64,000 nucleotides of DNA from Delphinus delphis (lineage: Eukaryota > Chordata > Mammalia > Artiodactyla > Delphinidae). How positions within the stretch are numbered: the first letter of the stretch is position 1; each line of letters opens with the position of its first letter. The position numbers were made by a program, and so were the translations under genes. Location: NCBI RefSeq assembly GCF_949987515.2, contig NC_082696.1, positions 60,892,447 through 60,956,446 on the forward strand, written 5' to 3'. Shown piece after piece: positions 23,670-35,439 of this stretch. The notes below the pieces were generated by a model. It was given only the letters and a program-made list of their open reading frames with translations, searched no databases and was not told the origin of the DNA.

Positions 23670-24164
23670 TAGGCATACCTGGAAGATATTGTGGGCTAGG
23701 TTCCAGACCACTGCAGTAAAGCAAATATCACAATAAAGCAGGTCATGCAAAATTTCTGGTTTCCCAGTGCATATAAAAGTTATGTTTATACTACACTATA
23801 GTCAATTTAGCGAGCAATAGTATTAGGTCTAAAAAAAACAATGTACATAGCTTAGTTAAAAAATACTTTATTACTAAAAAATGCTAGCCATTATCTGAGC
23901 CTTCGGCAAGTTGTAATCTTTGTGCAATAGTAACATCAAAGATCACTGATCACAGAGCACCATAATATAATAATAATGAAAAAGTTTGAAACATTGCAAG
24001 AATTACCAAAATGTGACACAGAGAAACAAAGTGAGCAAATGTTGTTGGAAAAATTGCACCAATAGATTTGCTGGACTAATAGTTGCCACAGACCTTCAAT
24101 TTGTGAAAAATTCAAGATCTGTGAAGCACAGTAAAGCAAAGCAGAATAAAACAAGGTATGCCTG
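23670..24164 (+). mobile_element. Tigger1-type non-autonomous DNA transposon
   Basis: Left end 'taggcatacctggaagatat' continues into 'ttccagaccactgcagtaaa' and 'gtttcccagtgcatataaaa', the Tigger1 5' end. The right end 'acaaggtatgcctg' is the inverted terminus. TA flanks lie at 23668-23669 and 24165-24166. At 495 bp it is an internally deleted copy without transposase, of the kind known in artiodactyls (Tigger1a_Art-like, by recollection). Terminal match is about 12 bp. Confidence 0.9.
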
Positions 24165-24176
24165 TACTAAAATCTG

Positions 24177-24308
24177 GGAGGGATGTATTGGGAGTTTAGG
24201 GTTAGCAGATGCAAACTATTATATCATAGAATGTATAAACAACAAGGTCTTAGTGTATAGCACAGGGAACTATATTCAATATCCTGTGATAAACCATAAT
24301 GGAAAAGA

Positions 24309-24369
<61 letters not shown>

Positions 24370-24448
24370 ACTGAATCACTTTGTTGTGCAGCAGAAACTA
24401 ACACAACATTGTAAATCAACTATACCTCCATAAAATAAATAAATAAAA
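24177..24448 (+). mobile_element. LINE-1 3' end with internal AT expansion
   Basis: Sense L1 3' UTR: 'tatagcacagggaactatat' near 24255, 'tgaatcactttgttgtgcag' near 24372, 'cactaacacaac'-type end 'ctccataaaataaataaat'. The 9-bp duplication 'taaaatctg' at 24168-24176 and 24449-24457 flanks it. It abuts Tigger1 by only a few bases. A run of about 25 AT units (24312-24362) replaces the short native AT tract. Confidence 0.88.
24312..24362. repeat. (AT)n microsatellite inside L1 3' UTR
   Basis: Uninterrupted AT run of about 50 bp. The equivalent L1 position at 28918-28936 has only a short 'atatatat' run, so it expanded after insertion or in the source copy. Confidence 0.95.
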
Positions 24449-24457
24449 TAAAATCTG

Positions 24458-27400
24458 TTGCAGAATTTGCTTCAACGACACTGTTATGGAGTAGATTAAT
24501 ATTCATGTACCATAATAGGTAAATTATAAAATGAGAGAAAGATATATATCCTCTCCTATTCCTGTAATTCCATGATTAAAAAACCCATGGAATTACTAGT
24601 GAAGTTCAAGTTTAATGATCATTAGATATAAAATGCATTGTAATGTATACTCACCCACCTATGTTTGTGGCCTTTTATAACCCTTTTGCCAAAACAAAGC
24701 AAAATAAAACAAAATGACAACACAGTTACTTTCTTTAAATGCTCTGTTTCAATGTTAAAAAAAGGTCTTTTTTATTAATTGAGTTATGTGATGTAGGTGT
24801 CCAGCTAGTAATGTCTCTGCAGATGGCAAGTGTACTGCAAGTTCCAAATAACCTTAAATAAAATGATAAGGGTCTACTTAAATATTTAATTCATTACTTT
24901 AAATATTATATTAATATGCTAATGATGATAGAAGCCCATAACAATTCAAAATAACCTTTGCATATTTAATGGTTCTAAATGTTTTATGTTGTGTCATTAA
25001 ATTTAAGTTAGTATGTAAATGCTATTGCTGAAATATTCCTTGGTACTTGAAATGAATTTAACTAGGTATTCATATTCTGTGGAATATTCTGGGATTAGAG
25101 AGTTATTGAATTAAAGAGTTTATTTCCAAGCGAAGCCCCCCCATAAGTGAGTTTGCATCTTCAATTTGACACTAAACAGAGAGTTTTAATTCAGAACAGG
25201 ATCATTCCTTGTGTATAGATAACTGAGTGAAAGCAAGATGAAATTTTGTCAGACTCTGCTTTCGCAAAATGAGACCTACTAATAAAGACATTATGCTACT
25301 GTTCTATGCAAACAATAGACACAATGTGTCTTCATGTATCCCTTTTAAAGTTACTAAAGTTTAGCATTACAGTTCAGTATGTGATTACAGAGATGGGAAA
25401 CTATAAAGTGAGAACTGAGATACCATTTGAGACACTCACGCCTACAAGCCTACTCCGACCACACTGCCTTGCTGTGGAATATTTTGGCAACTCCATTTTG
25501 GCAACTACTTTTAGAGATTGGCTATGACTCACAAAATCAGCCTCCTTGCTTTATTTTCACACTTGGGCCGGGGGGTGGGGGTGGGGAAGAGAACATTTTT
25601 TTCATTCAGAGGAGATATTTTGGGACACGCTGGGAAATCATTCCACAAGCTAAAGTCAAAACAAGAACTAGAAATGAGTGGTCTTCCAAGGTAACATGAG
25701 TCAGAACTGGGCTTCAGAGTGATGAATGAGGTAAAGGTGAACAGTTGATTTAGAAGATTTTTAAAATCCCTTCCAACCCAAAGATTCTTTTATTATTATT
25801 GTCTGGTTCAGGATTCTGTCACACTCTACCTTAGCGGAGTTCCCCCTTCTTTTTAGACCCCTGTGTGCTGGTTGACTATGATTCCTCTGCAGTAGCTCCA
25901 TGGTCCAGAGTGAAATCATTGCTCCAAAGTATAATAGAACGATATGAGCCTGCGGGTACGCACGTGTGCAGGTATCCATGTCTGCTGATGGTGGGCCTAA
26001 CCCTGTTCTCTGACTTCCTGCAGATAGAGTCACTTCAGATCACAATGGAGAAATGAGTCTCCAGAAAGCTGGCACAAAGGAACCATGAGGATATTTTGGG
26101 AAGATTGCCGGCACCTGATCCTGTCTACTAAATACGTAACATCTTCTATTACATTTAGCAGAAAACACATTCTCTTTCAGTGTGAGAAACACTCTTGAGG
26201 CATTTTCCATTTTAGATCTCAAACTCCACTATCCTCTACACACATTTGTTTTTATATCATCATTCTTTAACTACCAATGATTTCTGTACCTTTTGTAATA
26301 AAAAATACCACATGTAGCAAGGTATTAAAATCTCTTATTGTGTGTTCCATTAACAGAGCTAAAATCTATCTCTACATTTTCCGTGTGAATGCAACTGACC
26401 CTACTGTTTATATATATTCTGATGTATAAGACTCTTTAATGTGTCATCAGTACAAATATGAAAGAGTGGAGAATTTTGATAGTTAGTCTAATTATTTTAT
26501 CTTTTTTTTTGGTATGTTCAAAATTCAATTTGCAAAAGCACAAAATTCCACTGAATAAGGATGATCAATACAGCAAATATCATTACCATGAGCCAGACAG
26601 AGCATTCAAGACACAAAATAACAAGAGGTAAAACTTTGTCAGGTTTTGCGTTGATCTCCTCCAAGTAACAACATTGCTAATGATAAAAACATTAACAAAG
26701 GCAGCTACTGCTAGGTCTCACTACATTAAACATTTATAAATTCATTACTTAGTACTTCAAACATTCATTTATATTTTCTTACATGGAATTATTATGCATT
26801 TAGCTTTTATTCATTTAAAAAAGTTCCACTGCATTAGGTCTTCAAAGAGATTTCCAAAGTGTTCAATTACTTCTTCTAACTGTGGCTTTTTCTGTTTCTT
26901 GGAAAAAAGCCAGTTTCCCAGTCTTTGCACTTTTACTCTTACTCTCTTCATCTACTTGTTCCAGGGGTTGTGAAAAGAGGGTTTCTTTCATGACTGCCTC
27001 AACAGTGAGAGTTCCTTTCTAGCTTTAAAAAATTCAAGCTTTAAAAAAAAAATTTAACTGGCATCTTTATAATGCCAGTAGCTTTTGCTCAGTGAGGAAT
27101 CAAACCCTCTGAACAATGAATGCTTGTCTAAAGCAACTATTCACAGAAGGTACTGCCTTCTGGGGAATGGGAAAAGTTTTTACCTACTGACAAATGGGAG
27201 TAGCATAACAGAATAGAACTGAACCCAAGGCAAAGTGCCTCACGTTTTTCCAGCGCTGAAATGAGGGGATCAGTTACAGCCCCTCTGCCATTGACCCGAT
27301 ATAAAAAGAAGAACGCTGAAGAATATGAAACAAGATCAAGCGACAGTCCAGATGAGATCATGCGCCTTCCTTTTAAATGTCTTTAATTCACAGATTTTAA

Positions 27401-27790
27401 AAATGTTTGGAGAGGTTGGAGGCTTAGCCCCATGTGTGAATTAAAACTTGATGATGGAACTCTAGTGAGAATCTGAGAGACAGAAAGAATAAATCTTGAG
27501 AAAATTGTCTAGTGTATATAAATAGCTTTAACAGTTACTTCAAAGTTTAGTTTTATGTAATATCATTTAGGTCTCAAAACTTTCAAAGGCCACTGAAAAA
27601 AATACTAACCTCATGAATATCATCTGTGTCAACCTCTCCAGCTATTTATTGGCCTCTCTCATTCTATGATGTAGGTGAACCAATTAGAAACAAATAAAAA
27701 ATGTTTTGCTTTATCTTTCTCACTAGATTGAGCCATCATGACTACTGGTTTGTGTTTAGATGAGAAAGTATTTCAATTTCTTCATCTATT
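24458..27790. other. Unrecognised, apparently unique sequence
   Basis: The longest stretch of the window in which I recognise no repeat. The part from 24750 to 25090 is very AT-rich with many TAAT cores ('ttaatatgctaatgatgata', 'tttgcatatttaatggttct') and reads like a possible conserved non-coding element, but I have no alignment. Short open frames at 25306-25699 have no recognisable domain. A 'ctctgacttcctgcag' at 26009-26024 resembles a splice acceptor without a supported exon. Confidence 0.4.
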
Positions 27791-27794
27791 TTTT

Positions 27795-28073
27795 TCTTTT
27801 TTATTTATTTTATTATTTTTAATTTTTTAAACATCTTTATTGGAGTATAATTGCTTTACAATCTTGTGTTAGTTTCTGCTGTATAACAAAGTGAATCAGC
27901 TATTTGTATACATATAACCCCATATCCCTTCCCTCTTACGTCTCCCTCCCACCCTCCCTATTCCACCCCTCTAGGTGGTCACAAAGCACCGAGCTGATCT
28001 CCCTGTGCTATGCAGCTGCTTCCCACTAGCTATCTATTTTACATTTGGTAGTGTATATATGTCAATGCTACTT
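27795..28073 (-). mobile_element. LINE-1 3' end, antisense
   Basis: The + strand reads 'catctttattggagtataat', 'ctgctgtataacaaagtgaa', 'ggtggtcacaaagcaccgag' and 'tgctatgcagctgcttccca', the reverse complement of the same young L1 3' UTR found forward at 41050-41270. 'cttcatc' before the T-rich tail (27779) and after the break (about 28071) may be an imperfect target-site duplication. Confidence 0.9.
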
Positions 28074-28294
28074 CATCCTATTCTTGATTCTATTGGTGAA
28101 AAAAAGTGGGCAGGGCCCTCAGAGGCAGACAGGGTTGGGGTTCTTTCACTCTCTGGGCCATCTTACCTACTTCTCCCCTTCCTTCCCCTTCCCATTTAAT
28201 CCCTCCCTGGTGCACAGTTGGGTTTCAGTGGTAGCTACAAAGACCTTGGACTTATAAAGAAAGGAAGATCAAAAAAAAAAAAAAATGCAAGGGA

Positions 28295-29010
28295 TTGGCC
28301 CAGCCACTATGGAAAATAGTCTGGAGGTTCCTTGAAAAACTACAAATAGAGCTACCAGATGATTCAGCAATTCTACTCCTGGGCATGTATCTGGAAAAGA
28401 TGAAAACTCTAATTTGAAAAGATACATGCACCCCAATGTTCATAACAGCACTATTCACAAAAGCCAAGACATGGAAGCATCTAAATGTCTATCAACAGAT
28501 GAATGGATAAAGAGGATGTGGTGTGTGTATATATATACATACATACACACACACAATGGAATATTACTCAGGCATAAAAAAGAATGAAATATTGCCATTT
28601 TCCATAACATGAATGAACCTAGAGATAATAATACTGAATGAAGTAAATCAGAGAAAGACAAATATTATATGATACCACTTACATGTGGAATCTAAAAAAT
28701 AATACAAATGAAATTATTCACAAAACAGAAATGGACTCACAGACATATAAAACAAACTTATAATTACCAAAAGGGAAGGGGGGGTATAAATTACGAGTAT
28801 GAGATTAACATATACACACTACTATATATAAAATAGATAAACCACAAGGATCTACTGTATAGCACAGGGAACTATATTCAACATCTTGTAATAACCTATA
28901 ATTGAAAAGAATCTAAAAAAATATATATATATATAACTGAGTCACTTTTATGTATGCCCAAACCTAACACGATATTGTAAATCATCTATACTTCAATTTA
29001 AAAAATTCAA
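28295..29010 (+). mobile_element. LINE-1 3' end, 5' truncated
   Basis: Sense L1 ORF2 end and 3' UTR: 'cactatggaaaatagtctgg', 'atggaatattactcaggcat', 'tacatgtggaatctaaaaaa', 'tatagcacagggaactatat', 'atcatctatacttcaattt'. It is flanked by 'aaaaatgcaaggga' (28281-28294) and 'aaaaatgcagggga' (29011-29024), a 14-bp duplication with one mismatch. ORF2 remnants are frame-broken. An embedded TG/TA run lies at 28519-28555. Confidence 0.92.
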
Positions 29011-29024
29011 AAAAATGCAGGGGA

Positions 29025-30689
29025 GGAAGGTGGTAGCAGATGTGAGACAAGAGTAGAATATAGTGGGTATATGGAGAGACAAACAGAATATTTTAGAGAA
29101 GAGACAGGAAGTTTTCTAATAAGGAGGGACCTTAGATTCCTTCTGGTGCTGTTGTCCAGGACCCCACTATTAGTAAGTGGTAAAGTCAACTCTAAGAAAT
29201 ATCAGTGTGTTTTCTATTAAAGCATAAACACATCAAGTTTCTTGGCTATATACTGAACAGACTCCCAGTGCAAAAAGGAACATATTATTTTCTGTGAACA
29301 TGAATCAAAAGAAGCTACTTTTTCTGGTCAGTTCTATTCTTGAAAATGAGAAAACATTCTGATTACCTCATACACGGTCACCTAAAGTACATATGTACAA
29401 AGTGGAGAAGGTGAAATCTTAACTTTAGATATTTTCCATAGTTTTTCTTATGTTTAATTATAATTATTTGTAGTAGTTTTTGTTTTCTCTCCCTTTCTTT
29501 CCTAAAATCCAAGACATATACTTTAATATCAGCTTTCTTACAGACATCATGGAATGTAAGGGAGGCTAGGTTTTTCAAGGAGTCTTCCTTACATTGCTTA
29601 AGACTTCTGATTTATCCAGAGTGGCATTGCCGCTTTTGATGTCTCATATTTAGTATTCTCCAAAAGCAGCTTTCCATGGATGTATTGTTTTTTTATCCTG
29701 TGATTAAATTAATTTTCTGTAGAAAAGAATTCCCCCAGTTTGGCATTTGGAAGCAGGAGGTTTTCACCAAGCTTTAGAGGTTGAGAGAGAATAATTTAGA
29801 ACTTTTCAAGTATAAGTTTATAAAATCAGTGCTGTAAAATGTGCCCATTATTACTCGGATAATATTGAGTTTCTTAGAAGTGAGTGGCAATATGATTGCT
29901 TTAGCAATTGAGTTTTTATTTTCCTTTCTATTTCTCTGTTATTCAGGGACTGTGTGGATAGTGGGGTTTGATGGGGCTTTTTCTTCTCTGCCTTCCAGAA
30001 CGGTCTGGTTTACTGCTCTTTAGCACTTCCTAATGTTAGACATACAAGGAAAGAAGTGGACACAAACTAAATAGCTTACCACTTTTCTAACTTGTTAACC
30101 ATTTAAAAAAAAAGATAGTAAAGAAATGAAATGCAGCTGTTTTCATCTATTCAAGCTCTTTTTTTATTATTACTAGACATAATCAAGAACTATGTATATT
30201 GTAACTGTGTGAGATTAATCTAATTACATCTAATTATTGTATTAGATGATTACTTAGTAAAGGTTTTAGACATTAGATATACTTGCGTCAAAGTTGCGTT
30301 TTCTTCTCAGCTAGTAACATCTTGAGAATTTGATCAGTGATGGTCATGAAAAAGAGAAGGTCTTGAAACTCCTTGTATGTCTTTTATTTTTAATCAATAG
30401 AAGTTCAGTCTAAATTACATGAACAATTAATAAAAGCAAACTAAAAGCCATATGCATGTTTTTAGGGCTGATTCTCCATCTGCTATTTTAATACCCTTGG
30501 CAGAAGAAAAAACCAAGTTTCTAGATCTCATATGTATGACTTTGACGTAGAGGTTAACCAAATTCTATTTATCCTTCCCTACTCCATCATTGGATGGAAG
30601 CAGGGTATGCAGATATTTGAGAAGTTTAAAAAAGATGTTGATTGTTGTTTCTGTCCTGGGCAAGAGAGTTTCCAAGACAAAAAGCATTA
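29025..30689. other. No recognised feature
   Basis: Apparently unique sequence. No frame exceeds about 66 codons; no repeat or exon signature recognised. Confidence 0.45.
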
Positions 30690-31570
30690 AATGGGACACA
30701 AATTACTTTATTAAGGACAACATGTAATGAAGGTATGACAGGCATGAAACTTCAAGCATTAACAGAGACTCAACTTATCTAAACCAGAAATTATTTTTAA
30801 AAAGTAAACTTGAAACCAAATAGAAATAGGACTAAAATGCAAGACTTCAGCATACTATTTCAGCTATTAATTGCATATGAAGTTGACAAATAACAAATTA
30901 TAATAGAAATAGAAAAACTGTATACTAAACTTTGTGCCATAGAACTACACAGGTTTGTTTCTTTTCCCAAATATCTATAGTCTATGTAGTTTGAAAAAGA
31001 CCACACCATCTAAATAAAAATAAATTCTAAATAAATTATAATAGGAGAAGTTGCACATGCTATAATTTATCACTAAGACATATTAAAATTAGATATTAAC
31101 CTAAGTCTTCCAACCACAAAAAGTTAAAGAAAAGTAAAACAACAAACAGCCATTAACTAGAGATTTAAATCATTATCCTTAGTTATTGGGTCAAAGTTAT
31201 TGTGATCATATAAAAATATAATCAAATCTATTTATAAATTAATGAGCATACGTATACTGCACATCAAAATTATGTGATATGACTAAGGCTACATTCAAAG
31301 GTAAATTTGTAACATTAAATGTTTTCATTATTAAACATGAATGAAAATAACTTAGTGCACTAAGCAGACCTCTCATAATTTATAAAGTAAACAACCATTA
31401 GGAAAAATAAAATGTTAAATATAAGAGCAGAATTTAATGAATCAGGAAATATAAAACAATAAATTAAATTAATAAATCAAGGGGCATAGTTTTTTGACAC
31501 AATATAAAGGTATTTAAAGAATCCTTGCAAAACTAATGAAGAAAAGGGAAACAAAAGTACAAAATCAGGA
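30690..31570 (+). mobile_element. Old LINE-1 ORF2 internal fragment
   Basis: The blocks 'acattcaaaggtaaatttgt' (31292), 'aagagcagaatttaatgaat' (31423) and 'ttgcaaaactaatgaagaaa' (31525) follow the order of the region between endonuclease and reverse transcriptase in L1 ORF2. Completely broken by stops. No ends are visible. Confidence 0.65.
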
Positions 31571-31594
31571 TAGGTAAAAATAAAAATAATGATA

Positions 31595-31800
31595 ACTAAT
31601 ATTTATTTAGTACTTACTATTTATTTAGTCTTATAAGTACAATATCGAGTTATCTTGTTAAAGCTTCACTTTTAAACCCTGTGAGGTAGGCACTATCCTT
31701 TTTCCTCTTTTAAACATGTGAAACTCTGAAACATAAGGAGATTAGGACCAAGCCCACGATCAAAAGGCAATATTTGGGTGGGCTCTTCCATGTGCTGATA
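31595..31800 (-). mobile_element. MIR SINE, antisense
   Basis: 'tttatttagtacttactatt', 'ccctgtgaggtaggcactat' and 'gaaactctgaaacataagga' read as the reverse complement of MIR. Confidence 0.78.
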
Positions 31801-31949
31801 TAAGTATTTCTCCCTAAACTTCTTCAGGTACAGTAGGTGCTTTACCTTTGAATCCATTCACTTGTTAATTTTCTTATATTATTCCCTGTATTGTGTAATA
31901 TATCCTTTATTTAAATAGCTGATAGTAGTGGGTTTTTTTAATTATTATT

Positions 31950-32470
31950 TTTCATTAGATTGTAAATCCTTCAAGGAATTGTTTACCTTTGTATCAACAG
32001 TCCAAAGATTTAACAGAGTGCTTGGATCATAATAGTTACTCAAAAATTGTTGACTGGGCTTCCCTGGTAGCGCAGTGGTTAAGAATCCGCCTGCCAGTAC
32101 AGGGGACATGGGTTTGAGCCCTGGTCCGGGAAGATCCCACATGCCACGGAGCAACTGGGCCCGTGCACCACAACTACTAAGCCTGCGCCCTAGAGCCCGC
32201 GAGCCACAACTACTGAACCCGTGTGCCACAACTACTGAAGCCCACGCTCACCTAGAGCCAATGCTCCGCAACAAGAGAAGCCACCGCAATGAGAAGCCTG
32301 TGCACCTCGAAGAAGAGTAGCCCCCACTGCCGCAACTTGAGAAAGCTGCGTGCAGCAGTAAAGCCCCAATACAGCCAAAAATAAATAAATAAAATAAATA
32401 ATTTTTTTTAAAAAGTCCGGCTCTTTAAAAAAAAAAAAATTGTTGACTAAATAAGTGAATGAATGAATTC
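31950..32470 (+). mobile_element. LINE-2 3' end, split by a CHR SINE
   Basis: 'agattgtaaatccttcaagg', 'tttaacagagtgcttggatc' and 'aatagttactcaaaaattgt' precede the SINE, and 'aaataagtgaatgaatga' follows it. Removing the SINE and one target copy restores the typical L2 terminus with GAATGAATGA. A clear nested insertion. Confidence 0.85.
32056..32434 (+). mobile_element. CHR SINE, long form, full length with a 3' extension
   Basis: Head 'gggcttccctggtagcgcag', A box near 32070, B box 'gggtttgagccc' near 32110, then a tRNA-unrelated body with repeated 'ccacaactactgaa' units, a 'cagccaaaaataaataaata' tail and, unusually, a T8 run, 'aaaaagtccggctcttt' and a second A tail. A perfect 14-bp duplication 'aaaaattgttgact' (32042-32055 and 32435-32448) encloses all of it. 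The extension is therefore part of what was inserted. Long CHR SINEs are typical of whales, hippos and ruminants. Confidence 0.95.
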
Positions 32471-32599
32471 CTAGAGCGCATCTCACGTTGTACGCTAGCA
32501 TGTGGGCTTGGTCTTGGGTTGTAACATCTGGTAAACTGCAAATAGCTGCTAGATGTAATGATCCATAAAGTCCAACACCACTGTAACTCCTTCATATTT

Positions 32600-32690
32600 G
32601 TTATAAACCCAGCACTGAGCACAATACCCAGCCCAAAGTAAGGGCTTAGGAAAGAAGAGCCGATTGACTGAATGAGTTGGTGAGTTTGTC
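32600..32690 (+). mobile_element. LINE-2 3' terminus fragment
   Basis: 'acccagcactgagcacaata' then 'cccaaagtaagggcttagg' and 'ttgactgaatgagttgg' match the extreme 3' end of L2. Confidence 0.6.
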
Positions 32691-32699
32691 CACTCATCA

Positions 32700-34970
32700 T
32701 CCAAGTGCAAGACCTCCAGGCCAAAAAGCCTTAACAGCTATGATCACTTGGTGAGGTAGACCCTGAAACAGGCAGATTTAGTCCTCTGGCTACCACACTC
32801 ACCACAGCAAAATGATATTGTGACACCTTAGGATATCCTGTACTTTATGTAGCACTATTAAACATATCTAAAAGTTAAAAATACATCTGATTAGTCTGAT
32901 TTATTAATTCTGTATCTCATATCATATTGTGTTCACAAATAATACAGCTTCAAAATTTCCCTAGAAGCATAATCTAATACTAGAAATAAAAAAATATTTT
33001 GTATAATTTATGCTACTGGAGTACCCAACCAAATACTGAATAGCTTTCCAAGAGAATCTTGCAAAATTGATAATTAATATGAAGCATGATATTTTGGCTA
33101 GTGCTGAATTGATTATTTATTTAAATGTATCTACTAACAAATTTACTTTCCTTGGTTTTAATGGTTCAGGATTTTCTTCTTTTTTTTTTTATTATTATTA
33201 GAGAATAGAAAACTTTCTTTTCCCATGTAGTCTACCTCTAATAGTACTTTCGATGTTATTTTTGTAAAGTTTGTAAACTACAAAAGTAATTGAAATGACC
33301 AAATGGTTGGGGGAAAAATGCATTGATTTACTGCTTCTTAGACATGTAAAATCTCTAAAATCTAGGACAATCCTGAAGACTGAGTATAAAGTAAATTCAT
33401 TTTACTTTAAAGTTTACTTTTTTTTTTATAAACTTCTGAGTCATTTTTATATCTTTTAGATCCATGTAGAAAATATTCTTCCGTGGACCAAGAAAAAGCC
33501 TTGCTAATTAATCTGATTTGGTACTTGGTTTTAAAAGAATTTAAAAATTACTTCACTCTTGGTAAATTTTCAGGCATGGTTGGGCTTTCTGGTTTGCTTG
33601 GCTAAGTGGTGATTAAGCGAAGACAGAAGATTATCATCAGGACTTTATTTTTATAGTTTTAATTTTTTTGAATTTATTAAATATTAACTTACTGCCTAAT
33701 TTTTCCCCATGTATCTGTCTCTGCACACCACCTTCATAAAGAAAAGTTGATAAGTACTTTCCTTTTCAGAGATTCTTTCTTGATGTTTCAAGAAATATTA
33801 AAGAAGTGAAAACCTTTCATTTTAAGTATGATGCTAGAAATAGGAATCCATTACTCCCCAACATCTTCTGACACTTGGCATCTGAATGACCATAGTGAGG
33901 TCAAGTTGGTTGCATTTGGAAAATCCTGTAATGATCTCCTTCCTGCTCCTGTTTCCTTTTTATGGCAATGTGGCCATGTTAGGGAGCACAAGAGGTTTGG
34001 CCATCCAGCTTTCTTTCCTTCTGTCTCAACTTAGCCAACTGGGAGTTGAGAAAAAGTAATTGTGCTTAATAGCAATAACTGCCAAACACCTGGAAACTTA
34101 TGATAAGTTTTCTAAAAAGCTCAGGGGTGATTGAGTGTGGGAATACCCAACAGATAACTCTGCCGAGAATCAATATCAGTGGGAGAAGGAGTGACAAAGG
34201 TGGCCAGACTTTCCAGTTCTTTTTAGTAAGTCTTTCCAATCCCACCACACTTCCCAAAGGGTTCTGGGAAATCACCAGTACTTCTGCAGAGACAGTCAGT
34301 GGGTCCAGATGTTTGCTTTCTACATCAGGATTCTAATCAAAGGAAAAATCATGCATTTAATATATAATACTGATTTGCAAAATTTTAATTAACTACTTTT
34401 ACTATTAGTTTTTTGTTTATAAAAGAGAATGTCAAGTAAGCCAGGTAACCGTATCTGGATGATCAAGAATTAACATTTTAAAAAATCCTTTCATACTATT
34501 TCATAGGATAGAAATGTAAAAGAGACATGACAGCTATATATTCCTTTATCATTCATAAGTGAATTAAAAGACTGAGATATTTCTAATCAGTTCCTTACTG
34601 GGCACTGACATAAAACAATCATCTTCACAATTAAAATACAATGGGATATCCCTAGATCAGTGCTACTCAAAGTGTGTTATAGCATGCAAACTATTTGTTC
34701 CAATCACAAAGTTGAGAAAGAGAGAATAAGTATTTAGATACTTTTATAGCAATTTGACATCAGGATATTCAAATATGTGGTTCTGTGTTTTACAAAAATA
34801 TTAGTTGGTGATGGACTGGAAGGAAAAACCTCTTCCTGTTAAGAGAGCTTGAAAAGCATTTGAATTAGATAATGAAGTGTGAAGTTTCTCATGAAGGGAA
34901 CACTAAACCACAAACCTGAACGTGGATTGCATTTTAAATTGAGGGAATTGATGCTAAACAGAGCATCGTT
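32700..34970. other. No recognised feature
   Basis: Apparently unique sequence, AT-rich. 'cagtgctactcaaagtgtg' at 34658-34676 resembles the end of a MER5-type element but no body could be followed. No exon is supported. Confidence 0.45.
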
Positions 34971-34977
34971 TCTGTTT

Positions 34978-34978
34978 T

Positions 34979-35009
<31 letters not shown>

Positions 35010-35028
35010 TAGATATAGATATATATAA
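34978..35028. repeat. (GATA)n microsatellite
   Basis: About seven GATA units followed by 'gatata' variants, immediately upstream of the retroviral 5' LTR. A length-polymorphic marker candidate. Confidence 0.95.
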
Positions 35029-35071
35029 TTTTATCTCAATTGGGTTAAAAACTGAGACAGCTTCATGGGCT

Positions 35072-35262
35072 TGTAAAAATTAATAAATAGAAACATCAAT
35101 TAAAATAGTCAGGAGGCCAGAAGGGGGCACTATCACACCTTATGACAACAGCAAAGCCCAACAGGAAGAAGACACTCTTCTTCCTGGCAAGAGCTCAGCC
35201 AATGAGAGGTTGTCATAACTCAGTGAATGAAAAGCCACTATACTTTGAGCTCTCAGTTCTTC
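35072..35262 (+). repeat. Partial 5' LTR
   Basis: Begins 'tgtaaaaattaataaa' exactly like the 3' LTR start at 39344, and can be followed in parallel ('aggccagaag', 'cccaacagga', 'gaaaagccactata') until about 35262, where the match stops. The promoter-distal half, including the polyadenylation signal seen in the 3' LTR, is lost; nucleocapsid sequence follows directly. Confidence 0.88.
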
Positions 35263-35263
35263 C

Positions 35264-35335
35264 TAGTTTCTGCTATTACTGCAAAGAGCCAGGATATTCG
35301 AAAAGAAGTTATTACAAATTTAAGCACTTTAGGTT
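35264..35335 (+). pseudogene. gag nucleocapsid zinc-knuckle remnant
   Basis: The frame reads CYYCKEPGYSKRSYYK, matching the spacing of a retroviral C-x2-C-x4-H-x4-C knuckle. Tyrosines stand at the His and last Cys positions, so zinc binding would be lost. It directly follows the broken LTR. Matrix and capsid are not present. Confidence 0.75.
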
Positions 35336-35439
35336 CCTTCAGCCCTCCAACCAGCCTTTCTGACATCCTTCCAATTCTCAATGAAGGGGTTCCAAGGAAC
35401 TACAGGGGCTCTTCCCAATCTTTCCTCTAACCTGACTTG

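Noticed and set aside
23986..24414. 142-codon forward frame
   Set aside because: Runs from Tigger1 through an (AT)n run into L1 (a YIYIYI-type translation); an artefact of repeats.
26009..26060. Exon after 'ctctgacttcctgcag'
   Set aside because: Good acceptor but no matching donor or sustained frame; left as unique sequence.
35142..35363. Possible host gene at the start of the retroviral region
   Set aside because: The frame is partly LTR and partly the nucleocapsid remnant.
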